Part shown: positions 1 to 8,116 of the stretch, one piece after another | How the letters are laid out: each line of letters opens with the position of its first letter | Position numbering within the stretch: the stretch's first letter is position 1 | Source: Hydrogenovibrio sp965140365 | GTDB lineage: Bacteria; Pseudomonadota; Gammaproteobacteria; Thiomicrospirales; Thiomicrospiraceae | DNA: 64,000 nt | Assembly: GCA_965140365.1 (NCBI GenBank) | Contig: OZ223196.1 | Direction: 5' to 3' (one strand) | Notes under the pieces: generated by a model | Seen by the model: only the letters and a program-made list of their open reading frames with translations | The model's database searches: none | What the model was told of the DNA's origin: nothing | Position numbers and translations under genes: made by a program

Positions 1-1
1 C

Positions 2-574
2 GTGGATATTAATCAGAAAGACCCAGAAGTCATGGTGAAAGAGCTGTCGGAAACGGTGGTGTCGGAAGTGGATAAACAGCGTGACGAACTGGAAGCGCAT
101 CCAGAAAAAGTGAAAGCCTTCGCCAACGAATATGTGCTGCCGTATGTGGATACGCCGAAAATGGCACGTTATGTCATGGGGCATTACTGGAAGCAGGCAT
201 CGGCCAGTCAACAAAAAGCGTTTACCGAAGCCTTTACCAATACGTTATTGCGTTCCTATGCCAAAAGTATTTTGAAATTGCGCGTGACGAAAATTGTGGT
301 GTCGAAAACCGTGGAAACCCGCCCTGGCCGAGCATCGGTGTCAACTGAGGTGACACAGGCGGACGGTAATGTATCGACGGTTGTGTATCGGGCTTATTTG
401 AACAAAAATGATGAAAAGTGGTTTTTGTACGATGTGTCCATTGAAGGCATCAGTATGCTGTTGAATTACCGCAAGTCTTTCGCATCGGAGTTTCAGAAAA
501 AAGGTATTGACGAAGTCATTGCCGGTTTGAATGCTAAAAACCGCGAGTCTCAGGGCTTGGCGGACGAGGGTTAA
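2..574 (+). CDS. mlaC: MlaC, periplasmic phospholipid-binding protein (5' partial)
   Basis: This is the periplasmic shuttle of the Mla pathway, which carries phospholipids between the outer-membrane MlaA complex and the inner-membrane MlaFEDB ABC transporter. About 190 codons are visible. They match the mature MlaC fold (Tol_Tgl2 family), including the conserved stretch around YVLPYVDTPKMARYVMGHYWK and the late segment with SYAKSILKLR. The signal peptide is missing only because the gene begins left of the window, so the GTG at base 2 is probably not the true start. mlaB follows three bases after the stop, which fits the usual mlaFEDCB order. Identification comes from sequence pattern and neighbours. 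Confidence 0.9.
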   Translation: MDINQKDPEVMVKELSETVVSEVDKQRDELEAHPEKVKAFANEYVLPYVDTPKMARYVMGHYWKQASASQQKAFTEAFTNTLLRSYAKSILKLRVTKIVVSKTVETRPGRASVSTEVTQADGNVSTVVYRAYLNKNDEKWFLYDVSIEGISMLLNYRKSFASEFQKKGIDEVIAGLNAKNRESQGLADEG

Positions 575-577
575 GCC

Positions 578-880
578 TTGGTGCTGGTTAACTTATCCGA
601 AGATACCGCGGCTGTTTTGGAAGACGGGGTGCTACGTTTATCCGGACAGGTGGATTCCGATGTGGTCTCTCGTGTCTATGAACAGGGCTTGAATAAGCTG
701 TCCTCAACGGTCACGGAAGTGGACTGCCATTCTTTGAAAGGCGCGGATTCCACCTGTTTGGCTCTGTTGTTGTATTTGCAGTCGCGGCTGTCCGAGCCGC
801 TCAAAGTGGTGGGCTTACCCGATGAACTTCGGGTGTTGGTAAACCTATATGGTTTGCAGGATCAATTTGAACTGGCGTAA
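578..880 (+). CDS. mlaB: MlaB, STAS-domain subunit of the phospholipid ABC transporter
   Basis: This is a 100-residue cytoplasmic STAS-domain protein that, by family knowledge, binds the MlaF ATPase and is needed for assembly of MlaFEDB. The STAS core is visible as the hydrophobic strand ending VDCHSLKGADSTCLALLLYL, with the D-S-T motif at residues 57-59 in the loop where anti-sigma antagonists carry the phosphorylatable residue. The start is TTG at 578 or GTG at 581, three to six bases after the mlaC stop, so translation is probably coupled. A 160-bp repeat follows the gene and separates it from the next ABC genes. Confidence 0.85.
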   Translation: MVLVNLSEDTAAVLEDGVLRLSGQVDSDVVSRVYEQGLNKLSSTVTEVDCHSLKGADSTCLALLLYLQSRLSEPLKVVGLPDELRVLVNLYGLQDQFELA

Positions 881-933
881 GCCGCGCCTTCGGATCCGTT
901 TCTTTTCTATCGCTCAAGTGTTTAACACCTAAT

Positions 934-1093
934 GAGAGCTTTGCACGAGATAGTTACACGAGTAAAAATGTCTAAAATCCGTCTGATTTTTGTTGAAAAA
1001 CTGGCTAATAGCTCGCTATTAGCTGCGTTTCCCGCCCCAATCAGCCAAATTTTCTCTCATTTTTTCTTCGCGTTCTACTCGTGCAAAGCTCTC
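934..1093. repeat. 160-bp inverted-repeat element, copy 1 (MITE-like)
   Basis: The element begins GAGAGCTTTGCACGAG and ends with the inverse, CTCGTGCAAAGCTCTC. Near its middle lies the palindromic stretch TAATAGCTCGCTATTA. It is the reverse complement of copy 2 (20344-20503) with only a handful of mismatches over exactly the same 160 bp, and is more distantly related to copy 3 (43302-43461). It codes for no protein. It sits between mlaB and the yadG-like gene, inside what is otherwise a compact operon. No clean target-site duplication is visible here. Confidence 0.9.
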
Positions 1094-1125
1094 CCAATAT
1101 TTAAGTACTAATTTAGAGGATGTTT

Positions 1126-2055
1126 ATGTCATCAGCGGCTGCTGTTTCATTCCAAACCGTTCAAAAGGATTATGGTTCGTTGCAGGCTTTAAAAGGCGTG
1201 TCTTTTGACGTCAGGCCTGGGAGTTTTTTCGGTTTGCTCGGCCCGAACGGTGCTGGAAAATCGACGTTGATTAACAGTATGGCGGGTTTGGTTAAACCAA
1301 CGGGCGGTCGGATCTTAGTAAACGGTTATGACGTGGAAAAAGAGTATCGTCAGGCGCGTCGTTTTTTGGGCGTGGTGCCGCAAGAGCTGATTTCCGACCC
1401 GTTTTTCACGATTCGTGAATTGTTGGATATCCAAAGTGGTTATTTTGGCCTGAGAAGTCGTGAGCAACGGCGCTGGGTGGATGAGCTCCTGGATCGTCTG
1501 GCCTTGTCGGATAAGGCGAATGCCATTACCAATGAATTGTCAGGCGGCATGAAACGCCGTGTGTTGATTGCGATGGCGCTGGTGCATCAACCGCAAGTCT
1601 TGGTGCTGGACGAACCGACCGCAGGGGTGGATGTCGATTTGCGCCGAACCTTGTGGGAGTTTACTAAAGAATTGCATCAAAAAGGGCACACCATTATTTT
1701 GACTACGCATTATCTGGAAGAAGCGGAAGCTTTATGTGAAGAAGTGGCGATTGTGAAAGGCGGTGAGCTGAAAGCTTTGGAAACCACGGGTGAGTTGTTG
1801 TCACGCCATAATTATCGTTATCTGCGCGTGGTGTTAGAGTCGCCACAAAAAATAGATAAGGCGCAATTATCACCTTTCTTAGAGGAACGTTTCATTGAAC
1901 AAGATGCCAATGGTTTGATGTTCAAGCTGGAAAAAGAAAAGCCTTTGAACCAAATGTTGAATGCCTTGTCGGAAAGCCATTTGACGGTGAAGGACTTAAC
2001 CAGTCGCGACGCGACGCTGGAAGAAGTCTTTTTGGATTTGACGGGGGAGAAATAA
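1126..2055 (+). CDS. ABC transporter ATPase, YadG family
   Basis: This is the ATP-binding subunit of an ABC-2 type exporter and pairs with the membrane protein encoded next to it. Visible motifs in order are Walker A GPNGAGKST near residue 40, the signature LSGGMKRR near 140 and Walker B VLVLDEPTAG near 160, then the H-loop in TTHYLEEAEALCEE. The C-terminal 90 residues are typical of the YadG/CcmA_like group. An ATG at 1120 overlaps the ribosome site AGAGGA (1115-1120), so the ATG at 1126, with proper spacing, is the more likely start. The gene lies between mlaB and ibaG, a place where many relatives have nothing. The substrate is unknown. Confidence 0.88.
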   Translation: MSSAAAVSFQTVQKDYGSLQALKGVSFDVRPGSFFGLLGPNGAGKSTLINSMAGLVKPTGGRILVNGYDVEKEYRQARRFLGVVPQELISDPFFTIRELLDIQSGYFGLRSREQRRWVDELLDRLALSDKANAITNELSGGMKRRVLIAMALVHQPQVLVLDEPTAGVDVDLRRTLWEFTKELHQKGHTIILTTHYLEEAEALCEEVAIVKGGELKALETTGELLSRHNYRYLRVVLESPQKIDKAQLSPFLEERFIEQDANGLMFKLEKEKPLNQMLNALSESHLTVKDLTSRDATLEEVFLDLTGEK

Positions 2056-2823
2056 GTGGAAATGAACTGGACAGGTTGTTGGGCGCTTTTCGTTAAAGAA
2101 GTCCGTCGTTTTTATTCGGTGGCCGTGCAAACCATTTTTGCACCGGTGGTCTCCTCTTTGTTATACCTGCTGATTTTCGGTCAGGTAATCGTAACGCAAA
2201 TCGAGGTGTTTTCCGGTTTGAGTTACAGCCAGTTTTTGATTCCCGGTTTGGTGATGATGACGATTCTGCAGAATGCGTTTTCCAATACGTCATCGAGTCT
2301 GATTCAATCGAAAATGCATGGCAACTTAACCTTTGTGATGCTGAGCCCGATTTCGCCTTTGGAGCTTTATCTCGCGTTTGTTGGCGCTTCCATTGTGCGT
2401 GGTTTGGCGGTCGGTGTCGGCGTCTTGGTTGTGGGCTTCATCGGGTTTGACATCGCTTTACAGTCGCCGGGTTGGATTTTGTTGTTTGCGGTGCTGAGTG
2501 CGGCGATTATGGGTGGTGTCGGTATGACAGCGGGTATCCTGTCGGACAAGTATGACCACTTGGCGGCCTTTCAGAACTTTATTATTATTCCGCTGACCTT
2601 CCTGAGCGGTGTGTTTTATTCGATTCATGCGTTGCCGGATTTCTGGCAGGCGTTCTCGCACGTTAATCCATTCTTTTACATGGTGGATGGGTTTCGCTAC
2701 GGTTTCTTTGAGCAATCCGACGTATCGGTTTACCTAAGTTTAGGGATTACGGTATTGTTCTTTGCACTGATTACGACGATTAATCTGATTTTATTGTATA
2801 AAGGCGTTAAAATACGCAATTAA
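2056..2823 (+). CDS. ABC-2 type transporter permease, YadH family
   Basis: This 255-residue inner-membrane protein has about six hydrophobic segments in the ABC2_membrane arrangement. The late motif VNPFFYMVDGFRYGFF (about residues 210-225) is typical of the YadH/NodJ-like permeases. Translation starts at GTG directly after the TAA of the ATPase gene, so the two form a coupled pair making one exporter. YadGH-type exporters are widely conserved but their substrate is not settled, so none is assigned. An in-frame ATG lies two codons inside the gene. Confidence 0.87.
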   Translation: MEMNWTGCWALFVKEVRRFYSVAVQTIFAPVVSSLLYLLIFGQVIVTQIEVFSGLSYSQFLIPGLVMMTILQNAFSNTSSSLIQSKMHGNLTFVMLSPISPLELYLAFVGASIVRGLAVGVGVLVVGFIGFDIALQSPGWILLFAVLSAAIMGGVGMTAGILSDKYDHLAAFQNFIIIPLTFLSGVFYSIHALPDFWQAFSHVNPFFYMVDGFRYGFFEQSDVSVYLSLGITVLFFALITTINLILLYKGVKIRN

Positions 2824-2903
2824 TTTTAAGCGGCTCATTATTCGGTTTGCTCCGTGCATGAAAGGGCCGTGAATTCAAGCTGTTGTAGAAAGAAGAATTT
2901 GTT

Positions 2904-3125
2904 ATGTCCCCAGAAAAAATCCGTGAAAAAATCCAGGCGGTGCTCGAAGATGCGCAAGTCACCATGAGTGGTGAAGATTGTAATTTTGCGGTTGAAGTCA
3001 CCTGTGCCGCCTTTGAAGGTAAGTCGCCTTTACAGCGCCATCGCATGGTGAACGATATTTTCAAGGACGAATTTGCTACGGGTGAATTACACGCTCTGTC
3101 GATTAAAACCAAGCTGCCAGAGTGA
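2904..3125 (+). CDS. ibaG: BolA-family protein IbaG
   Basis: This small BolA-type protein has 73 residues. BolA/IbaG proteins partner with monothiol glutaredoxins in iron-sulfur trafficking. The family pattern is visible in the helix-strand order and in the loop GKSPLQRHRMVNDIF followed by ELHALSIKTKLP at the C-terminus. The gene directly precedes murA, the same order as mla-ibaG-murA in Escherichia coli, which supports the identification. The stop is 7 bases from the murA start. Confidence 0.88.
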   Translation: MSPEKIREKIQAVLEDAQVTMSGEDCNFAVEVTCAAFEGKSPLQRHRMVNDIFKDEFATGELHALSIKTKLPE

Positions 3126-3132
3126 GTGACGG

Positions 3133-4389
3133 ATGGATAAACTAGTCATAGAAGGCCCATGCCAGCTGTCCGGGAGTGTACAGGTTTCGGGCGCTAAGAA
3201 CGCCGCCTTGCCGATTTTGATGGGCTGTCTGTTGTCGGAAACGCCGGTGACGTTGTCCAATGTACCACATTTAAAAGACGTCACCACGACCATTCAGCTG
3301 CTGGCGACGATGGGGGTCGAAGTCATGTTCGACGAGCATTTGAACATCGAAATCGATGCCTCCGAAATTACCACTAAAGAAGCGCCCTATGAATTGGTAA
3401 AAACCATGCGGGCTTCGATTTTGGCGATGGGGCCGTTATTGGCACGTTTTGGTGAGGCCAAGGTGTCTTTGCCGGGCGGTTGTGCGATTGGTTCGCGTCC
3501 AGTCAATATCCATATTGAAGGGATGGAGAAGATGGGCGCCGACATCAAGGTGGAGCAAGGCTATATTATCGCCAAGGCAGACCGACTGAAAGGCGCTGAT
3601 ATTACCATGGAACCGGTGACGGTCACCGGGACGGAAAACTTGCTGATGGCCGCCGTACTGGCGGAAGGTCAAACCATTTTACGTAATGCGGCTCGCGAAC
3701 CGGAAGTGTCGGATTTGGCCAATTTTCTGAATGCCATGGGGGCCAAAATCAGCGGCATTGACACTGATACCCTGGTGGTGGAAGGCGTGGAGCGATTGCA
3801 AGGGGTTTCTTATAAAGTCATTCCCGACCGAATTGAAGCCGGCACCTACTTAGCGGCGGCGGCCCTCACTAAAAGTTGCGTCACCGTGACCCATGTCGTG
3901 CCCGAGCACCTGACAGCCGTGTTGGAGAAATTTACCGAAGCGGGCGCCGATGTTTCATGGAAGGAAGATACCATTACGCTGGACATGCGTGGACGCGAAC
4001 TGAAACCGGTGGATATCGTGACCGATCCGTATCCGCTGTTTCCAACCGATATGCAAGCGCAGTTTGTGGTGATGAACAGCATTGCCGAAGGGCGGGCTAA
4101 GGTGGAAGAAACCATTTTCGAAAACCGCTTTATGCACGTTTCGGAATTGGTTCGAATGGGGGCCGATATCCATGTGGAAGGCAATACCGCTTTCACGCAA
4201 GGCGTCGATCATTTGGTTGGTGCGCCCGTCATGGCCACAGATTTAAGAGCGTCGGCCAGTTTGATTTTAGCGGGATTGGTCGCGCATGGCGAAACGGTGG
4301 TGAGCCGCATTTACCATATCGACCGTGGTTACGAATTGATTGAAGAAAAATTCCATAAGCTCGGTGCACACATCTACCGGGCGAACTGA
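3133..4389 (+). CDS. murA: UDP-N-acetylglucosamine 1-carboxyvinyltransferase
   Basis: MurA transfers enolpyruvate from PEP to UDP-GlcNAc, the first committed step of peptidoglycan synthesis, in the cytoplasm. The 418-residue length is standard. The catalytic loop is visible as PGGCAIGSRP with the reactive cysteine at residue 117, the residue alkylated by fosfomycin. The N-terminal KNAALPIL motif and the late DLRASASLILAGL segment are also family hallmarks. It follows ibaG closely and precedes hisG by 42 bases, so it is probably transcribed with both. Confidence 0.97.
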   Translation: MDKLVIEGPCQLSGSVQVSGAKNAALPILMGCLLSETPVTLSNVPHLKDVTTTIQLLATMGVEVMFDEHLNIEIDASEITTKEAPYELVKTMRASILAMGPLLARFGEAKVSLPGGCAIGSRPVNIHIEGMEKMGADIKVEQGYIIAKADRLKGADITMEPVTVTGTENLLMAAVLAEGQTILRNAAREPEVSDLANFLNAMGAKISGIDTDTLVVEGVERLQGVSYKVIPDRIEAGTYLAAAALTKSCVTVTHVVPEHLTAVLEKFTEAGADVSWKEDTITLDMRGRELKPVDIVTDPYPLFPTDMQAQFVVMNSIAEGRAKVEETIFENRFMHVSELVRMGADIHVEGNTAFTQGVDHLVGAPVMATDLRASASLILAGLVAHGETVVSRIYHIDRGYELIEEKFHKLGAHIYRAN

Positions 4390-4431
4390 TAAACGAATGA
4401 AGAGGACGTTGTTTAGGCAACAGACGAAATA

Positions 4432-5058
4432 ATGGCTGATCAATTGACGATAGCGCTCTCAAAAGGGCGAATTTACAAAGATACCTTGCCTTTGCTGGAA
4501 GCGGCAAATATTTTGCCGGCGGAAGATCCGAGCAAAAGCCGTAAACTGATTATTCCGACCAATCACGATAACGTACGATTGCTGATTGTGCGTGCGACGG
4601 ATGCTCCGACCTATGTCGCGCATGGGGCGGCCGATATCGGTGTGGCCGGTAAAGATGTGCTGATGGAAGCGCCAACCGACAATTTAAATGAATTGTTGGA
4701 TTTGCAAATTGCCAAATGCAAACTGATGGTGGCCGGGCCGAAAGAAGCCAAACCACATGGACATCGTCTTAAAATTGCCACCAAATACATTCAATCCGCT
4801 AAAGCCTATTACGCGGAAAAAGGCCAGCAAGTGGATTTAATTAAGTTGTATGGCTCCATGGAAATCGCGCCTTTGATTGATTTGGCGGACAAAATTGTCG
4901 ATTTGGTCGATACCGGTAATACCTTGAAGGCAAATGGGCTGGAGCCAGAAGAGCATATTGCCGATATCAGCTCGCGCCTGATTGTGAACGAACATGCGTA
5001 TAAGACCAAGTTTAATCAAATTAACGATATTGTTGAGAAATTTAAATCGGCGATTTAA
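4432..5058 (+). CDS. hisG: ATP phosphoribosyltransferase, short form
   Basis: HisG condenses ATP with PRPP in the first step of histidine synthesis. At 208 residues this is the short form, which lacks the C-terminal regulatory domain. In known bacteria the short form works only together with the HisZ regulatory subunit, which is not in this window. Visible motifs include LTIALSKGRI at the N-terminus, the ADIGVAGKDVL segment and the PRPP-binding DLVDTGNTLKANGL. The gene lies between murA and hisD. An inverted repeat (arms 5076-5082 and 5093-5099) sits in the gap before hisD. Confidence 0.95.
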   Translation: MADQLTIALSKGRIYKDTLPLLEAANILPAEDPSKSRKLIIPTNHDNVRLLIVRATDAPTYVAHGAADIGVAGKDVLMEAPTDNLNELLDLQIAKCKLMVAGPKEAKPHGHRLKIATKYIQSAKAYYAEKGQQVDLIKLYGSMEIAPLIDLADKIVDLVDTGNTLKANGLEPEEHIADISSRLIVNEHAYKTKFNQINDIVEKFKSAI

Positions 5059-5107
5059 TCATCGCCCGGCAGACTGAAGCCGAGGAATTGACCGGCTTCC
5101 TGAAAAG

Positions 5108-6421
5108 ATGGAAAAGAAAATGTTGAAAGTTCGAAAACTAGTTGCAAATGACGAAAGCTTTAAAGCCGAGTTGGACGCTTTATTGGCATGGGAAACGGTT
5201 TCCAATGAATCGGTGAATCAAATTGTTAAAGACGTGTTGCGTAATGTTCGTCAAAACGGCGACCAAGCACTCTTGGAATACACGGAAAAATTCGATCGCC
5301 TGGCGTTAGCGAAGGGTGCGGACTTGGAAATTCCAAAAAGTGACTTGAAAGCGGCTTTGGAACGTATCCCCGCCGATCAGCGCGAAGGCTTGGAATTGTC
5401 TGCTCAACGTGTACGCGATTACCATGAAAAGCAAGTCGGCCAGTCCTGGTCTTATACTGAAGACGACGGCACTTTGTTGGGTCAACAGGTTACGCCGCTG
5501 GATAAAGTCGGCCTTTATGTCCCCGGTGGTAAAGCGGCTTATCCGTCTTCGGTGATTATGAACGCCATTCCGGCTAAGGTGGCGGGTGTTCCGGAGTTAA
5601 TCATGGTTGTGCCGACACCGGACGGAGACGTCAATGATATGGTTTTGGCAGCGGCCGAAATTTGTGGTGTCGATCGTGTCTTCAAACTGGGTGGTGCTCA
5701 AGCCGTGGCGGCCTTGGCATATGGCACGGAAACCGTTCCGCCGGTCGATAAAATTGTTGGGCCGGGTAACATTTTCGTGGCGACGGCCAAACGCGAAGTG
5801 TTCGGTACCGTCGGCATTGACATGATTGCCGGGCCATCGGAAATTTTGGTTTATTGTGACGGCCAGACCAACCCGGACTGGATTGCAATGGATTTGTTTT
5901 CTCAGGCAGAGCATGACGAAGATGCTCAGTCGATTCTGGTGACACAAGATGCCGAGTTTGCCGAAAAAGTGTATGACAGCATGAATCGCTTGGTGAAAAC
6001 CTTGCCGCGTGAAGAAATCATTACCAAAGCCATTACCGATCGTGGTGCGATTATCGTGGTGGACGACGAAGAGCAAGCCGTCGAAATGATTAACGCCATC
6101 GCGCCGGAACACTTGGAGTTATCGATTGAAGATCCGCAAGCCTTGCTGCCGAAAATCCGCCACGCCGGTGCGATTTTCATGGGGCGTTACACAGCCGAGG
6201 CGCTAGGCGATTATTGTGCCGGTCCGAACCACGTGTTGCCGACATCGCGTACTGCGCGTTTCTCGTCGCCATTGGGGGTTTACGATTTCCAGAAGCGTTC
6301 CAGCTTGATTATGTGTTCGGCGGAAGGGGCGAATGTTCTGGGGAAAGTGGCTGGTGTTCTGGCCGACGGTGAAGGCTTGCAGGCGCACGCCGCTTCGGCG
6401 CGTTACCGTGTTAAAGACTGA
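5108..6421 (+). CDS. hisD: Histidinol dehydrogenase
   Basis: HisD oxidises histidinol to histidine in two NAD-dependent steps. The 437-residue length is normal. Hallmark segments are all present: the GPGNIFVATAKR region, DMIAGPSEIL, the zinc-site motif SQAEHDE, the catalytic APEHLEL, and AEALGDYCAGPNHVLPT near the end. The start is ATG 5108 or the in-frame ATG at 5120. The gene is followed by a strong terminator at 6439-6469, which ends the mla-ibaG-murA-hisGD run. Confidence 0.97.
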   Translation: MEKKMLKVRKLVANDESFKAELDALLAWETVSNESVNQIVKDVLRNVRQNGDQALLEYTEKFDRLALAKGADLEIPKSDLKAALERIPADQREGLELSAQRVRDYHEKQVGQSWSYTEDDGTLLGQQVTPLDKVGLYVPGGKAAYPSSVIMNAIPAKVAGVPELIMVVPTPDGDVNDMVLAAAEICGVDRVFKLGGAQAVAALAYGTETVPPVDKIVGPGNIFVATAKREVFGTVGIDMIAGPSEILVYCDGQTNPDWIAMDLFSQAEHDEDAQSILVTQDAEFAEKVYDSMNRLVKTLPREEIITKAITDRGAIIVVDDEEQAVEMINAIAPEHLELSIEDPQALLPKIRHAGAIFMGRYTAEALGDYCAGPNHVLPTSRTARFSSPLGVYDFQKRSSLIMCSAEGANVLGKVAGVLADGEGLQAHAASARYRVKD

Positions 6422-6438
6422 TTCGCGTTACGTTTCAT

Positions 6439-6469
6439 AAAAAATGACCAGGCCTGGTCATTTTTTTTT
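6439..6469 (+). terminator. Rho-independent terminator after hisD
   Basis: The stem is AAAATGACCA paired with TGGTCATTTT across a GGCC loop, followed by a run of nine T. The core is the CCAGGCCTGG palindrome at 6448-6457. Confidence 0.9.
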
Positions 6470-6510
6470 GCCCGCAATATACCTAGCTGTTTTCGTCTTA
6501 GGGAGGAAAA

Positions 6511-7254
6511 ATGCACATTTCGGAATTGACTGAATATTTAGACAATTATCTGCGAGTCGCGGATTTTAAAGATTATGCCCCAAATGGGTTGCAAGTATCC
6601 GGAAAAGCCGAAATCGCTAAAATTGTCACTGGCGTGACGGCGTGTCAGGCGTTGATTGACGAAGCCATTGAGCAAAAAGCAGATGCGATTTTGGTGCATC
6701 ACGGCTACTTCTGGAAAAACGAACCGGCCACCCTGACGGGCATGAAGCAAAAGCGTATCCGAAGCTTATTAATGAATGACATTAATCTGTTGGGGTATCA
6801 TTTGCCCTTGGATGCGCATCCGGTCGTTGGCAATAACGCCATGCTCGGCCAAATGTGGGGGTTGGAAGACATTACGCCGGATGTAAAGAGCTTGGTTCGG
6901 TTGGGGCGTTTAGCCTCGCCGAAGCCGGTTGATGAGTTTATTGAAATGGTTGAAACCTCTTTGGCTCGTACGCCGTTGCATTTGCCGGGTGGCCCGGAGA
7001 CGATTGAAACGGTGGCCTGGTGCAGCGGCGGAGCGCAAGGGTATATCCAGCAAGCGATTGATTGGCAGGCGGATATGTTTATCAGTGGCGAAGTGTCGGA
7101 ACAAACCACGCATCAAGCGCTGGAGAGTAGGGTGCATTACTTAGCGGCCGGGCATCATGCCACCGAGCGTGTTGGGGTTAAAGCACTAGGTGAACATTTG
7201 GCACAACAATTTGATTTGGAAGTGGTTTTTGTGGATGTTCCGAATCCGGTTTAA
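6511..7254 (+). CDS. Nif3-like dinuclear metal centre hexameric protein
   Basis: This 247-residue protein is a member of the Nif3/YbgI family (GTP cyclohydrolase 1 type 2 homologue). These form toroidal hexamers with a two-metal site and no settled enzymatic role. Visible metal ligands are the VHHGYFW motif near residue 70, LPLDAHP near 98 and the late AAGHHATERVGV motif. The ribosome site GGGAGG lies just upstream of ATG 6511. It stands alone between the hisD terminator and the pet operon, close to the place it holds upstream of the bc1 genes in several gammaproteobacteria. Confidence 0.9.
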   Translation: MHISELTEYLDNYLRVADFKDYAPNGLQVSGKAEIAKIVTGVTACQALIDEAIEQKADAILVHHGYFWKNEPATLTGMKQKRIRSLLMNDINLLGYHLPLDAHPVVGNNAMLGQMWGLEDITPDVKSLVRLGRLASPKPVDEFIEMVETSLARTPLHLPGGPETIETVAWCSGGAQGYIQQAIDWQADMFISGEVSEQTTHQALESRVHYLAAGHHATERVGVKALGEHLAQQFDLEVVFVDVPNPV

Positions 7255-7504
7255 TGAAAAACCGAGTCAAGCGGTCGGGTTATGAACAGTTTTTTTTATG
7301 CCTATGATTAGTTTTATTTATAAAAATATTTTTAATGGTCATAAATAGATATTGATGTAAGGATTAATTTTGCTTTGGTAAAATAGCCAGCCGCTTTGAT
7401 TATTTTTAAGGTTTATTGGGCTGACCGCAGGGTTTGCCGCGAGAAAATTTAAAAATACGATCAACGTATAACGATTAAGAAAATGGACAAAAGAGGAAGT
7501 CTCT

Positions 7505-8116
7505 ATGTCGTCAAAAGAGCAGACTGAGAACAAAAACCTGACGCGTCGTAAAGTATTGACGGCCGCGACAGGTGTTTTAGGGGCGGCAGGCGCTACCTTT
7601 GTAGCGGTTCCTTTCGTGAGTTCCTGGCAGCCGAGTGAAAAAGCCAAGGCCGCCGGGGCTCCTGTGGATGCGGATTTGAATTTACTCTCACCCGGCCAAA
7701 TGTTGACGGTTTCCTGGCGTGGTAAACCGGTTTGGGTGGTTAGACGGACGACGGAAATGCTGAGTATTTTGCCAACCTTAGACGGTGAATTACGCGATCC
7801 GAATTCGAATGATTCCGTGCAACCGGAATATTGTAAGAACGAAGTCCGAGCTTTGAACGAAGAATACCTGGTTGTCGTCGGTGTCTGTACGCACTTGGGT
7901 TGCGCGCCGATGTATCGCCCGGCGGTCGATTCGCCGGATATGGCGAAGGGCTGGAAAGGCGGTTTCTTCTGTCCGTGTCACGGTTCCAGTTTCGATTTGG
8001 CTGGTCGCGTCTTCCAAGGCGTTCCGGCACCGACTAACTTGGAAATTCCACCTTATCGTTATGTTTCCGATTCGGTCATTAGAGTGGGTGAGAACCCAGA
8101 AGAAGGAGTGGTTTGA
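7505..8116 (+). CDS. petA: Ubiquinol-cytochrome c reductase, Rieske iron-sulfur subunit
   Basis: This is the Rieske [2Fe-2S] subunit of the cytochrome bc1 complex, which passes an electron from ubiquinol to cytochrome c1. It has 203 residues. An N-terminal RRKVLTAATGVLGAAGA segment serves as the Tat-type signal and membrane anchor. The cluster ligands are the two loops CTHLGCAP (about residue 125) and CPCHGSSFD (about residue 157). It is the first gene of petABC. The 250-bp AT-rich gap before it presumably holds the operon promoter, but I could not pick a convincing one. Confidence 0.97.
   Translation: MSSKEQTENKNLTRRKVLTAATGVLGAAGATFVAVPFVSSWQPSEKAKAAGAPVDADLNLLSPGQMLTVSWRGKPVWVVRRTTEMLSILPTLDGELRDPNSNDSVQPEYCKNEVRALNEEYLVVVGVCTHLGCAPMYRPAVDSPDMAKGWKGGFFCPCHGSSFDLAGRVFQGVPAPTNLEIPPYRYVSDSVIRVGENPEEGVV

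Noticed and set aside
934..1093. A target-site duplication at copy 1 of the 160-bp element
   Set aside because: The flanks do not share a direct repeat. Only copy 2 shows a possible TTTTA pair, in a T-rich setting.
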